From contig JACEVL010000204.1 in the NCBI GenBank assembly GCA_020284085.1, positions 1,317,001-1,381,000 of the forward strand: 64,000 nucleotides of DNA, given 5' to 3'. Source of the stretch: Aporrectodea caliginosa (taxonomy: Eukaryota > Annelida > Clitellata > Crassiclitellata > Lumbricidae). The notes beneath the pieces are model-generated. The model made no database searches and was not told the origin of the DNA. It worked only from the letters and a program-made list of their open reading frames with translations. The position numbers and the translations under genes were made by a program. Positions 46,901 to 55,789 of this stretch are shown here, piece after piece; within the stretch, counting starts at the first letter, position 1; every line of letters starts with the position of its first letter.

Positions 46901-48596
46901 GATGAATTTAGATTATTCATAACCAGAAGAAATTCCTAAATTATTCCGTATTATGATTAAATTTATGCTTCAAAAAGTTGTTTAATTAATAGACTATTAA
47001 ACCTACATTTAAACAACCGACATTTGCTGAGTTCTAATGATATCATCAAATCATCGCTTCTGACTAAGGTTTTAGCCTAGCAAATGACAAAATAATACTG
47101 TTCGAACAGATATTAATTGGGCTGGGTATCGTCGTTTTTTAGAATATGAAACACTTTTGGGAAATACCATAGATGTTAAATGACTTAGGAAGATTAAAGT
47201 GACCAATACAGTCACAAGGATTAACAAAATCAAAGAATATTAAGCAAGGTTCATGTGTAGGATATTATAAAAGAGAAAGGGTCATTATACGCGAACAATG
47301 AAAATGACTGTTCCTCTGATAGAAAAGTCTATGTACCCTTCTCTGTTCCATTCAAATCATAGAAAACAGTATGATCGTTGCTCATCTTTTTAAAGCCGAA
47401 TTCAAATTATTTAAAGAAAAATGTTTGGATTAATAATTTAAAAAGAGATTCAATACTGCTTGTTATCTACAATTCTACATGATAATAATTATTATGCTTC
47501 TCATTTCGCAGTCAAATGAATGAATATCCAACTGCTTTTTATGGAAACTGGAATCATACATTCGGCGACAAATACGTTGGTAAAACTCATTATCTGATTT
47601 CGATTGAAGAACAATAATAGGCATGCAGTAGGGCCTAATTAGTGCTGACGGTAGAATACATTAAAAATTTAACTCAACCAAGGAACAGATTTAATTACGA
47701 AATCATAGCAACATTAAGAACTTTACACCAGAACAGGAAAGCAAGAATGCTTTGCGTGGGAAATGCGTCATATATTTGTGAAAAGAATTTAAATTATTTG
47801 CTTGGCTAAAAATAACTGGAAATCGACTGTAAACTTAACGACGTGTTGCCAACCAAGTAAGGACAATCGATAACTTTGCACATATTATAGCCTAACACGT
47901 TGATTTTCGCAACACGGTGTTGGGAGATTCCAAAAGGCGGAAATAATTCATTCATTCATTTCATAGATTTATATAGCGCCCCTCTAAGATCATCTATTCA
48001 GAAGCGCTCAAGACCCAACCTCGGCTAAAGAGAAGAGTTTTTATGTTAGAATAGAACGTGGTCGCAAGGGTTCTAGGCATTAGACGTGGTGCCAAAGGGA
48101 GCCTATGCCAGATTGAAGGGCCAGCTACAGAAAAGCACGGCGCTGCATAATAGAAGTCCGCGACCGGGGGACAAGAAGCTCAGCCTGCCTAGAAGAGCGG
48201 AGAGAACCTCGACGTTGGACGCTCAGGGTGGGGCAGCAGAGCTCCTCTAAGTAAACAGGGGGACACACCCGCGTGGCAGCGCCAAACCAAGGCAGAGATC
48301 CGGTATTGATCCTCTGTGGGAAAGGGAGCCAATACAAGACATACCGCATATATTCAGTGACATGGCCGAATCTTGGGATGCGACAAATGAGATGTGCCGC
48401 TGTGCGTAAGACCCGATCCAGACACCCAACCCGAGACGCCGGAAGACCCACGTAGAGGGCGCTGCAATAATCAAGACGGGAAACAATAAAGCGTTAAGGC
48501 AGCATTAGAGGATAAGAAACGGTAGATCACTCTAAGCTGACACAACTGGTAGTAACAATCGCGGCATGGCAAGTTGATATGCCGCGTAAAGAGCTA

Positions 48597-48675
<79 letters not shown>

Positions 48676-51600
48676 CCACAATCTAATACTGCATATATAT
48701 ATATATAAGCGGAGCGATTTCTACTACCAGCATTCCAGTTTAATAGTTTCAAGAAATCCGTTCAAACGACCGAATTTATTTATTCATGTAAAGTAGTCAA
48801 AGGATATTTTTTCGCAGTTGCAACTAGTAGTTACGTATTTCAAAATGACTAGTTTAAAGTTCTAGATTAAAGAAGAACAAAGATCGCTACAAATAAAAGT
48901 CACTTTTATACCCACTGCGAAAGTTTTTCATCTTGCGATACGCAGTGGTCAACTGCTTGTCGCAAGGTGAAAAACTAAATTTTTAACCTATGGCTTATCT
49001 CGGTCATTGTGTATTATTTATCAATGTTTAAAACTTCATTGCGTTCAATTTTCTCTTGTATCAGCTGCCTGTACATTGAATTTGTTTGGAGAATGGAGAG
49101 GCGAAACGGCGGCTGGTCACAAAAAGAAAAAAATGAGAAATCCGAAATTTATCTTGACTGTTCCAGGTACTAGCAGATTTTACAATGGCAAACGATTAAG
49201 GATGATGAATTGTATTTAATTACAGCTTCAATCATTGTGACCCTTTAAAGTTTGAGATTTAATATTTTGAATAATATTATTAGTCAATTATAAATGCTTT
49301 AAATTCTCATCTCAAAGGCATATTATTTTAATATCAAAATTCTTTGTCGCTCCGGAATCCGGATTAAAGATAACTTTGCATATCTTGTGGATTTCAGTAG
49401 TCCGCCTTCAGTTAAAGCCAAAATATCCTAAACTCCCAGTACAGTGGCTGTGAATACCGTATAGATGAGACTGTTAAATCAGTAGCTATCACACACCACA
49501 AACACATGCAGGCGCACGCACACACATGCACATATTATATATCATATATATATATATATATATATGTTATATCCTTACCAAACCACCGCCAATGCCTTTA
49601 CCTGCCGGTTTGGCACAAACTAAATGTCAGGACTTAAGGCGTCATCAATAAACGTTAAACTTAATATAAAAATTAATACTAAGGTGCGCATTAGCCACAA
49701 GGAATGCTTGGTTCATTAAATTAAATGTAGAAAAGTTGATTTAAATTTGTGTTAATAATTACTAGATATAAATGGTAACGGGCAGCAAGCAACGCTTCTT
49801 CTGCATTTGCGATGCAGTCAAGATGTAAGCAAGATTCCAAACTCCGACATTGATGTTTTCAAGGTGAATGAGCTAATGTTTCATCTTCCTCTTTTTCTTA
49901 TAGGCCTACCGCTGCATTCTCTTTATTCGCTTCTGCTCCCTAAGATTGAATAATAAATCATTATATGTCCCTCTACCCTTTTATGCATTTGCATACACCA
50001 TACATATTGTAATAGGCCTATGCGTATACTATACAATACATACATAAATGATAAATACATACGCACACATCGATAAATGAAATATCGATACTTTTGAATA
50101 CATAGCAGACTTCAATGTTGGCTATTCTGCTGTTGATTACCAAGTGAACTAGATAAATAAAATTATAAGATGCTTTTAACTGGATAAAGCAGAAAGATGC
50201 GGGCTACACTTTATATTGCGCCAAATAAGACACTCCTCTCTTGCTTTGCTTCCGAACTAGAGCAAACGTCAGGCTGAAGCCACGATAACCCAATGAGATG
50301 ACGACGGTTTAGTAATTAGTTTCTTGTAGAAAAAGAAGATTGATTGATCTCGCCCAAACTTATACTGAAAGCTTTCGTCGTTACAGATTGAAAAGGATCA
50401 ACAAATTGAGAAACGACTTTGGAGGTTAATGAAGAAAATGCCTAAGAAGGAAGAGTCTCGATTTGTCGGCGATTGGTTGTTTAAATATGAACTGATGCCT
50501 GGAAATTATCTCCTATTGCCATTCTTCTACGACGAAGAATCGATTGCCTGCGAATTCTGCATTAGAATTTTGGCTTCCAGCCAGGTTCAATGCAGGTAAA
50601 AAAACGAAATTATTGTTGCACAGGTTTTCTCATTCATTCTGGGAATTCACTAAATTCATTATGGGCATTCACTAAATTCATTATGGGCATTCACTAAATT
50701 CATTATGGGCATTCACTAAATTCATTATGGGCATTCACTAAATTCATTATGGGCATTCACTAAATTCATTATGGGCATTCACTCATTCATTCTGGGCATT
50801 TATGCAGCGCCTCTTCAAGATACCTACTCAGAGGCGCTCTCTGTGCTAGCCTATTATGATATTAAATGTCATTAGCCTACGCAAAAAATATTGCACCAGT
50901 TAGCAGAATAATGCACAGTAGGCTAGAAGAGTCACCAGTGACGGGACCCAGTGGCGTAACGAAGGGGGAGAGAGGGGGGCAGCCGCCCCCGGGCGCAGCA
51001 CCAGAGGGGCGCAAAATTAGCTTTCAGTGGTACACAGTACTATGTAAATAACGATTAAAAGTCAACAAACAGATTAAAAGGGGGCGCAGTCAGCAACCCT
51101 TGCCCCCGGGCGCTGAAACCCTTCGTTACGCCACTGACGGGACCACGTACGAACGTGGAACCAACCAACGGATTTCCATCGAAACCTAACAGATGGCATG
51201 GATGTTCAGAGTCTCTGAGCGTCTATAGAGTAGAGTAGCCACAGGTGACAGCTTTCACAAACGCGCTGACGCTGCCGACGAGAAGGCCCTCACTGCTATG
51301 ATGACGCACGCACAAGAAGTACGCATAAAAAGGCATTCGTCGCGTAACGGTCGGTAGATTGAAGCGCCTCCAGTGACTGAAGATCGAGGTCACTTCAATG
51401 GCCCGCATCGGTAGCCCTCGGCCGATACGAAAACACTCGGCTACAGGCGGCGCACACGGTCCGTATGGCTCTGGTTAGACCGTACGCATCAAAACGATGG
51501 GCCTGATGCACACCCGATGGGTCAAAGCGAAGCGACTAGCGAACAAAATACCCTTAAACGAAAAATAAATCCTTTGCAAAACCGACTGTAGCACCAGAAT

Positions 51601-52280
51601 ACTTCAGCATGTTCCCATTTATTGAGAAAATTCTGCATTTAGACGAAATAATCCGTCGAAATGACGTTGAAGTCGACCAGCGGTCGCAGACATGCGTAGG
51701 TTTGGCGGGGAACGACGGTTCGATTTCAGTTGATGCATCTTCCTGTTACGCCGTTACCTACTCCATGTTATAAGATAATCTTTCAGAAATGTCATAATCT
51801 GTTTTTTTTCGACCTTTCTACGGAGGTCCAACTTATGTATTATAGTGGATTGGCAAGCACTTAATATTCATCAACATTCAAGCATATCCTCTTGCGCCCT
51901 CTAGCCAACACAACTAAAATTAGTATCACTATGTCGTTTGTAAGTTGATTTCGGTGGAAATAGCAGAGAGCGACGGAAAGGACTGGCCACCCGCTCTCAT
52001 ATGCCGAGGCTAAGAATCTTCTTCTTCTTCTTCTTCTTCTTCTTCTTCGTCTTCTTCTTCTTCTTCTTCTTCTTCTTCTTCTTCTTTTGTTATCTTCTTC
52101 TTCTTCTTCTTCTTCTTCTTCTTCTTCTTCTTCTTCTTCTTCTTCTTCTTCTTCTTTTTGTTTTCTTTCTTCTTCTTCTTCTTCTTCTTCTTCTTCTTCT
52201 TCTTCTTCTTCTTCTTCTTCTTCTTCTTCTTCTTCTTCTTCTTCTTCTTCTTCTTCTTCTTCTTCTTCTTCTTCTTCTTC

Positions 52281-52312
<32 letters not shown>

Positions 52313-52322
52313 CTTCTTCTTC

Positions 52323-52354
<32 letters not shown>

Positions 52355-52355
52355 C

Positions 52356-52387
<32 letters not shown>

Positions 52388-52833
52388 CTTCTTCTTCTTC
52401 TTCTTCTTCTTCTTCTTCTTCTTCTTCTTCTTCTTCTTCTTCTACTTGTTGTTGTTGTTGTTGTTCTTCTTCTTCTTCTTCTTCTTCCTCCTCCTCCTCC
52501 TCCTGCTCCTCTCCTTCTCTTTGTCCTGATGCTTCTCCTTATTCTTATCCTTCATCATCACCTTCGTTTTCTTCTTCTTCATCTTCGCAGTCTCCTTCTT
52601 CGCAACTCTTCTTCGCATTCTTCTTTGCACTCTTCTTCTGTTTCGCATTCTTCTTCTTCCTCCTGTTCCTCCTCCTGTTCCTCCTCCTCCTCCTACTCTT
52701 CCTCATCTTCTTTTCCCCCAGGTAAATCAGTATTGATTGCATTATTTTTCCAGGCCTGAAATCGACAATCCTGTTATGTTTGTACGAGGAGTTGAAAACA
52801 GTTTGAAATATGGAAATGAAAACTTCAACTTGG
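34588..52833 (+). CDS. Locus C: lipid-anchored calpain-like cysteine protease with tandem C2L modules
   Basis: Fourteen exons join in frame to 743 codons: 34588-34935, 36781-36912, 37592-37794, 38630-38822, 41468-41536, 43187-43478, 44081-44182, 46127-46242, 46627-46844, 47512-47579, 49065-49166, 49766-49863, 50387-50595, 52754-52833. The CysPc core (about residues 85-412) has C142 (GQVGDCFF), H306 (SNHAYSVTG) and N330 (RIRNPWG), the full papain-like triad of calpains, which cut proteins in the cytosol in response to calcium. The start MGCCCS fits N-myristoylation of Gly2 with palmitoylatable Cys3-5, suggesting membrane anchoring. Two C2-like modules follow (about 413-580 and 580-743); no EF-hand domain is seen. 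No stop codon: the expected third module is not found downstream in this orientation, but appears inverted as locus D. Phase 1 at the end fits exon c1. Confidence 0.85.
35207..36650 (-). mobile_element. Decayed CR1-superfamily LINE in intron e1-e2
   Basis: Minus strand retains pieces such as IPAEIKIAKVIPLYK-type RT sequence (about 35640-35700) and YISDHLPVMF of the endonuclease (about 36530); tail (AAATA)n at 35207-35222. Many stops. Related to 18779-21990 in order and orientation. Confidence 0.65.
35246..35286. repeat. Perfect 17-bp hairpin
   Basis: CTACTATGGCCGTAGAT at 35246-35262, 7-nt spacer, exact inverse at 35270-35286. Overlaps two further GTAGATGTTACTTAT/ATAAGTAACATCTAC inversions to 35332, making a multi-armed palindrome near the 3' end of the decayed LINE. 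Confidence 0.9.
36781..36912 (+). CDS. Locus C exon e2: catalytic cysteine
   Basis: 132 bp, acceptor TTCAACAG, donor GTACAC, phase 0/0. YCAKQGQVGDCFFISTLSAI: catalytic Cys in GDC, but the next residue is Phe where calpains almost always have Trp. Spacing from WKRP (e1) to the Cys equals that of classical calpains (27 residues). Confidence 0.88.
37592..37794 (+). CDS. Locus C exon e3: CysPc core
   Basis: 203 bp, acceptor TTTCTAG, donor GTCATT (weak), phase 0 in and 2 out. YTGIVHCRFWWMGEWIDVY and TDDVLP match the F-F-W-GEWVDV-DD-LP block of calpain protease core domain 1. Confidence 0.9.
38630..38822 (+). CDS. Locus C exon e4: CysPc core
   Basis: 193 bp, acceptor CAAACAG, donor GTAAGC. LCGSYPQIAGNQSDVYRLLT, GGIVEDF, PAELFERVDKAL: the K-L-GSY-G-G-L-DLTGG block that joins calpain core domains 1 and 2. 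Confidence 0.9.
38990..40700. mobile_element. DNA transposon with about 150-bp degenerate TIRs in intron e4-e5
   Basis: TAGACTTGTCC...CTCCACAAGGCTGCCC at the left and its inverse (GGGCAGCCTTGTGGAAC... GGACCAGTCTA) at the right. Further in, GAGGTCGCTA at 39120 is mirrored by TAGCGACCTC at 40580. Interior holds a broken coding region including VVNDCAERGVALIHSYND (40165-40220), shared with the remnant at 1-1430. Superfamily not identified; target duplication obscured by the flanking CATA repeats. Confidence 0.7.
40702..40905. repeat. (CATA)n-type tetranucleotide region
   Basis: Repeated TACATACA words with interruptions to about 40905, next to the transposon right end. A shorter stretch lies before its left end (38950-38988). 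Confidence 0.85.
41468..41536 (+). CDS. Locus C exon e5: catalytic histidine
   Basis: 69 bp micro-exon, acceptor TTGCAG, donor GTAAGT. LKGLVSNHAYSVTGALK has the GLV-HAYSVTG signature, His = residue 306. Separated from e4 by a 1.7-kb transposon. Confidence 0.92.
41882..42692. mobile_element. Putative solo LTR in intron e5-e6
   Basis: Begins TGTCGCGAA and ends TTCGCCACA (TG...CA with near-perfect inverted ends), 811 bp, no ORF. Flanking tetranucleotides ATAT/ATAC agree at three of four positions. Includes two related 55-bp units with GACCTA-GGCGTGTCCTAT near 42475 and 42593. Ends resemble those of 10244-13846. Confidence 0.5.
43000..43120. mobile_element. hAT-type MITE (121 bp)
   Basis: CAGAGGTGGTCAACC ... 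GGTTGGCCATCCCTG, 8-bp target duplication CCTTAAGT at 42992-42999 and 43121-43128. Ends just upstream of exon e6 (66 bp before its start), so it sits in or near the branch-point region. Confidence 0.88.
43187..43478 (+). CDS. Locus C exon e6: catalytic asparagine
   Basis: 292 bp, acceptor GAGCAG, donor GTAAGT. LLRIRNPWGEKEKTG (Asn 330), GGEFWICMEDFFKLFENLYI: the RNPWG and F-W-M--DF--F-----C motifs that end the calpain protease domain. Confidence 0.92.
43560..43784 (+). other. Unassigned open frame in intron e6-a1
   Basis: Reads KPYKLEVPGTTTKSLEQ, LRLLPGQLYDFYFLPLN and ends at a TAG after GCLEDCTSNLNLLCA. The L-PG-Y-F pattern recalls both a C2L strand and a fibronectin III strand. If spliced it would end the protein after the protease domain. 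No convincing acceptor is seen; could be chance or a captured exon. Confidence 0.3.
44081..44182 (+). CDS. Locus C exon a1 (first C2L module)
   Basis: 102 bp, acceptor TTTGTAG, donor GTAAAG. VINILGEWHGVTSAGNEEK, ending NPRFILTIP. Same size and phase as b1; the N-terminal strand of calpain domain III. Confidence 0.9.
45055..45425 (-). mobile_element. CR1/L2-type LINE 3' fragment
   Basis: Minus-strand 3' end: ACACTTCTGAGTAGTAGCC ... GGGGTGCTATATAAATCTC plus (GAAT)n, the same tail design as the LINE at 24360-24430. Upstream part is coding-like but broken. In intron a1-a2 of locus C. Confidence 0.65.
46127..46242 (+). CDS. Locus C exon a2
   Basis: 116 bp, acceptor TTACAG, donor GTACAA, phase 1 in and 0 out. 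KPVSAVIEITRQFENPADSN, an acidic DSNDDND loop, LFGVIDIYK. The acidic loop resembles the Asp/Glu-rich loop that makes calpain domain III responsive to calcium; it is absent from b2 and c2. Confidence 0.85.
46627..46844 (+). CDS. Locus C exon a3
   Basis: 218 bp, acceptor CTAACAG, donor GTAATG. TGTYLCKLSPGDHLLVPYFY, ending SFCIRIFMNANTTC. Equivalent of b3 (209 bp). Confidence 0.88.
47512..47579 (+). CDS. Locus C exon a4
   Basis: 68 bp, acceptor TTCGCAG, donor GTAAAA, phase 2 in and 1 out. QMNEYPTAFYGNWNHTFGDK. Linker between the first and second C2L modules. Confidence 0.8.
47940..48490 (-). mobile_element. CR1/L2-type LINE 3' fragment
   Basis: Minus strand encodes MGLPASRVGCLDRVLRTAAH, LICRIPRFGHVTEYM, ELLVPRSRTSIMQRRAF, the RT C-terminus of L2/CR1 LINEs, ending GAGCGCTTCTGAATAG ... 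GGGGCGCTATATAAATC (GAAT)n. Intron a4-b1. Confidence 0.8.
48598..48715. repeat. (TA)n dinucleotide repeat
   Basis: About 36 TA units with one break, then a shorter TA run at 48692-48706. Confidence 0.9.
49065..49166 (+). CDS. Locus C exon b1
   Basis: 102 bp, acceptor GTATCAG, donor GTACTA. LNLFGEWRGETAAGHKKK, ending NPKFILTVP. Flanking intron matches that of locus A exon b1. Confidence 0.88.
49766..49863 (+). CDS. Locus C exon b2
   Basis: 98 bp, acceptor TTACTAG, donor GTGAAT. INGNGQQATLLLHLRC, ending [11 protein letters not shown]. Confidence 0.75.
50387..50595 (+). CDS. Locus C exon b3
   Basis: 209 bp, acceptor GTTACAG, donor [44 protein letters not shown]. Confidence 0.88.
50645..50850 (-). 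repeat. 22-bp minisatellite grown on a LINE/SINE 3' tail
   Basis: Six to seven copies of GGGCATTCACTAAATTCATT AT, followed by CATTCATTCTGGGCATTTAT and GCAGCGCCTCTTCAAG ... CTCAGAGGCGCTCT, the inverse of the LINE/SINE tail. The unit likely arose from the (GAAT)n tail. In intron b3-b4, 50 bp after exon b3. Confidence 0.85.
50949..51136. mobile_element. hAT-type MITE (188 bp)
   Basis: Inverted ends CAGTGGCGTAACGAAGGG, 8-bp target duplication ACGGGACC at 50941-50948 and 51137-51144, GC-rich interior with CCGCCCCCGGGCGC and its inverse. Confidence 0.93.
51895..52012 (+). mobile_element. Old SINE tail remnant in intron b3-b4 (locus C)
   Basis: CTCTAGCCAACACAACTA ... GGACTGGCCACCCGCTCTCA TATGCCG matches 57035-57070; third orthologous copy of this insertion. 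Confidence 0.6.
52013..52735 (+). repeat. (CTT)n polypyrimidine tract, about 700 bp
   Basis: Roughly 470 bp of nearly pure CTT, then CCT/CTT-rich pyrimidine sequence up to 20 bp before the acceptor of exon b4. Ser-, Leu- and Phe-rich ORFs are artefacts. In loci A and B the same position holds only about 70 bp of mixed CTT/GTT. Confidence 0.95.
52754..52833 (+). CDS. Locus C exon b4 (last exon found for locus C)
   Basis: 80 bp, acceptor TTTTCCAG, donor GTAAAT. EIDNPVMFVRGVENSLKYG, ending FNLG in phase 1. Follows a very long pyrimidine tract. No exon c1 follows on this strand before 64000. Confidence 0.8.
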
Positions 52834-53469
52834 GTAAATTGGTCGTAAAGGCAATTATTTGTTCAATATTATAGCGTTATAAAAGCACGAACAATTTTCA
52901 AAAGCCTTCCGTTGGTCTAGAATTATAACGTATTACAAGTTATGAGGTCTAAGCAAATTAACAGTTTTATTGTTATCAGTGTAAATGTGTAATTTCCCGA
53001 ATTATTCAGCTACTTGGAAAAATTCGCACTAAGATATTCACCATAAATTGCTTCACTATCGATAAATTAGGTGAAGAAAAACTGAACGTATACAGATCAT
53101 CATAAATTTTAATATTCTGTTTTCGGTCTAACATTTGCTTTGACTATTATAGCATGAATGATATTTAGTTCGATACTTTATTGATCTGTTTACCAGTTAA
53201 TCATTCTGTACAACTGTAGTCCACTGCTTTTGAGGAGGCGCAGTCTTGAATGGCAGCGAATAAACTTTTACCCGTAAAGACTTAATTTTAAGGGAAGGCA
53301 CTCCACAGCGGCTGAAACGTTTCGGTGATTTAAAACTCTCTAATTGAATTGGGACATTCACTTGTTGAGTTAGCTGATTCTGGATGTTATTTTTAACAGC
53401 TATAGTAGTGGTATTTTGTAAATTGCGATACATGCGTATACGTGACTTGTTCAAAAGTAGGCGTCATAA

Positions 53470-53720
53470 ATTTATGTATGCTGCCCAGTGCTGGGGTATC
53501 TGGATAGCAGACTGTAACTCGACTCTTACCGGTATCTTCACATCCAGAGGGTTCAGAACTTAGGCTAGAGTCGTAACAAATACATCAAGATATGAATGTA
53601 ATATATAAACTTACTTTTTAAATTATTACACTGGCTTCCTGTTCAACATAGGATCTCTTTCAGATTGGGGCTCATTGTTTATAAAAACATTGAACTAAAG
53701 AAATCGCACTGTTTGAAAAT
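53470..53720 (+). mobile_element. CR1-like LINE remnant
   Basis: Plus strand reads YAAQCWGIWIADCN, STLTGIF, and near 53632 LHWLPVQHRISFRLGLIVYK (the HWLP--RI-FK motif of LINE C-termini) with frame breaks. Confidence 0.6.
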
Positions 53721-54009
53721 AGTCAATAATATTCAGTCTTATTATTTTTGAACTCGGTCGTCTTTTATTTTATTAATTTTAAATTAGTCAATTGACCAAA
53801 TGCATGGATTAGTAGGCTATATACGTTATGCAAAAATGACAGGAAAAATACGTCCGAATAAGGCCTATCTATAAATTGGTAAAACAACTCTCTGCTCTCG
53901 TAGATGGATCGGCCAGTACTGTTTTAATCATCTATCACGATTGCGTAAAGGTAGCGGAACCAATGTGGTAGGGGCATTAAAACAAGTGTAATAGATTTCG
54001 GTCTGAAAT

Positions 54010-54455
54010 GTGGTTATTACACACCGCCAAATCAAAACTTGTACACCAGTTTCAAGAAGAGTGGAAACGACTATCATCAATTACAAAGTCTATATTTATA
54101 CAGACACCGATAGTCTATTATTCCAAGTACAAACTACTAATGCCTACGATGATATGTTGGCCAACAGGAACCTGTATGAGTTTAGCGAACATAGAAAATA
54201 AGAATGCTGTGGGCAAGTTCAAGGACGAATGTAGCGGTGTTCCAATTGCAGAGTTCGTACGTCTGCGACGCGACCGAAGATGTTTTCCATCTTGAAGCGG
54301 ATCACAGATCATGAAAGCAAAAGGAGTTCAGAGAGAAGTTGTTAAGAAGGACCATGAGATGTATAAAGAATGCATTTTCGATTATAGACACACACACAGA
54401 TCACATTTCGAAGCTGTGGGCATCGGATGGGTGAATGCTAGCAGACCAAGATAAA
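54010..54455 (+). pseudogene. Polinton-like DNA polymerase B fragment (longer copy)
   Basis: NYKVYIYTDTDSLLFQVQTT carries polymerase motif C (DTDS), followed by YDDMLANRNLYEFSEHRK, NAVGKFKDECSGVPIAEFV and, in other frames, KAKGVQREVVKKDHEMYK. In-frame stop and frame shifts: not functional. From 54153 on it is identical to 1714 onward. Confidence 0.75.
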
Positions 54456-55371
54456 AGAAGTTAATCGTTTGAACTGTATAACCTATCTCGGTCATTGTAT
54501 ATTATTTATCAATGCCTATAACTTCATTACGCTCAATTTTCTCTTGTATCAGCTGCCTGTATCTTGAATTTGTTCGGCGAATGGAAAGGCGAAACGGCGG
54601 CTGGTCACAAAAAGAATAAAATGAAAAATCCTAAATTTATCTTGACAATTCCAGGTACATGTACAAAAACAATTATACATTTTACAATAGCAAACAATTA
54701 ACGATGATGACTTGTAGCCAACGACAGCTTATACCATATTGAACTTCTAAGATTGGAGATTTAATATTTTGCATATTAATTCAATTATTGATAATGTTTT
54801 AAATTCTCATTTCCATGGCATGCTATCTCATGGTCAGAATTCCGTATTGAAGACAACATTGCATTGCTACTGGATTTAGGTAGTGGGCTTTTAGTGAAAG
54901 CCAAAGGATCCTATAATTCCAAAAGTCGTATAGAGGATTCTGCTAAATCAGTAGTTACCTGTTAAAGATACACACGGACACCACACACGCATAATTATGT
55001 GTGACACAGTCACACAGGAGCTCAAAGTCCATCACATTTCGGCCTCTGGCCTTTTTATTCAGTCATAATCTACAATTAATCTGCTTCCAGCTATTTTTAC
55101 AGAATGAAAAGATCTTTTTGTAACCAAAGTTAGTTACTTTCATTAGTATAGAGTGAGAAAATCGAATAAAAAGTTTAAGCTATTCGTGTCATCAAAGTCC
55201 TCAGCAACCGTTAGGCCTACTTTATTATTCTGCAATTCTGCTGTACAATAAATGCTTCGTTCCCGTATCAAATTATGCAAGCGGCATATACAAATCGGTT
55301 TCTACTTTGAAAATATGGAAAATTCATAGACAACAGTTACTGCTGAATTGAAAAATTCTATAATTTTGACC
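54153..55371 (+). repeat. 1,219-bp exact segmental repeat, copy 2
   Basis: Partner of 1714-2932. Homology stops at CCGGCTGC (55370), where unrelated sequence begins. Confidence 0.9.
54553..54654 (+). CDS. Extra copy of exon b1 downstream of locus C
   Basis: Identical to 2114-2215, splice sites intact, but no b2 follows. Phase 1 in and out, so splicing from b4 (phase 1) into this exon would stay in frame. More likely a stranded exon. Confidence 0.6.
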
Positions 55372-55789
55372 GGCTGCAGATTTAATTTTACAGCATACTG
55401 CATTCTTTTTTAAATGCATATGTACTCTAAATAAACGGTTTAAATGGCTTAGCAATTTACAATAAATAAATTTAGGAAGGCACTATCGCAAACTGATCCC
55501 AACACCCATAGCGCCATCTAACGAAAACGAAATTATTACTATGGCAATGGCGGAAACTGAAATCTCCGCATGCCTAATTGAACTCGCAGCGTTTAATTTG
55601 AATAGAACTCGTCTAGAGGATCATTTCCTATATATTATTAATGATTACTTCTGCAATAGTGATGTTGAAAATAACGATTAGAGTGACTTTAATGACGAAT
55701 CTGATGCCGAGAATAACGATGTCTCGGTATAAACACCTCCGTTCCGTTGGCATAGGCCAAATTAATTTTAACGACACTATTAGTATCTA

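Noticed and set aside
50645..50790. CRISPR-like direct repeats
   Set aside because: Contiguous 22-bp units without spacers, eukaryotic intron, derived from a retroelement tail.
52001..52759. 252-residue Leu/Phe-rich and 212-residue Ser-rich ORFs
   Set aside because: Translations of the (CTT)n tract in different frames; no start context or conserved sequence.
34588..52833. Penta-EF-hand domain expected of classical calpains
   Set aside because: No EF-hand loop pattern found in any exon or spliced frame; the C-terminus is made of C2L modules.
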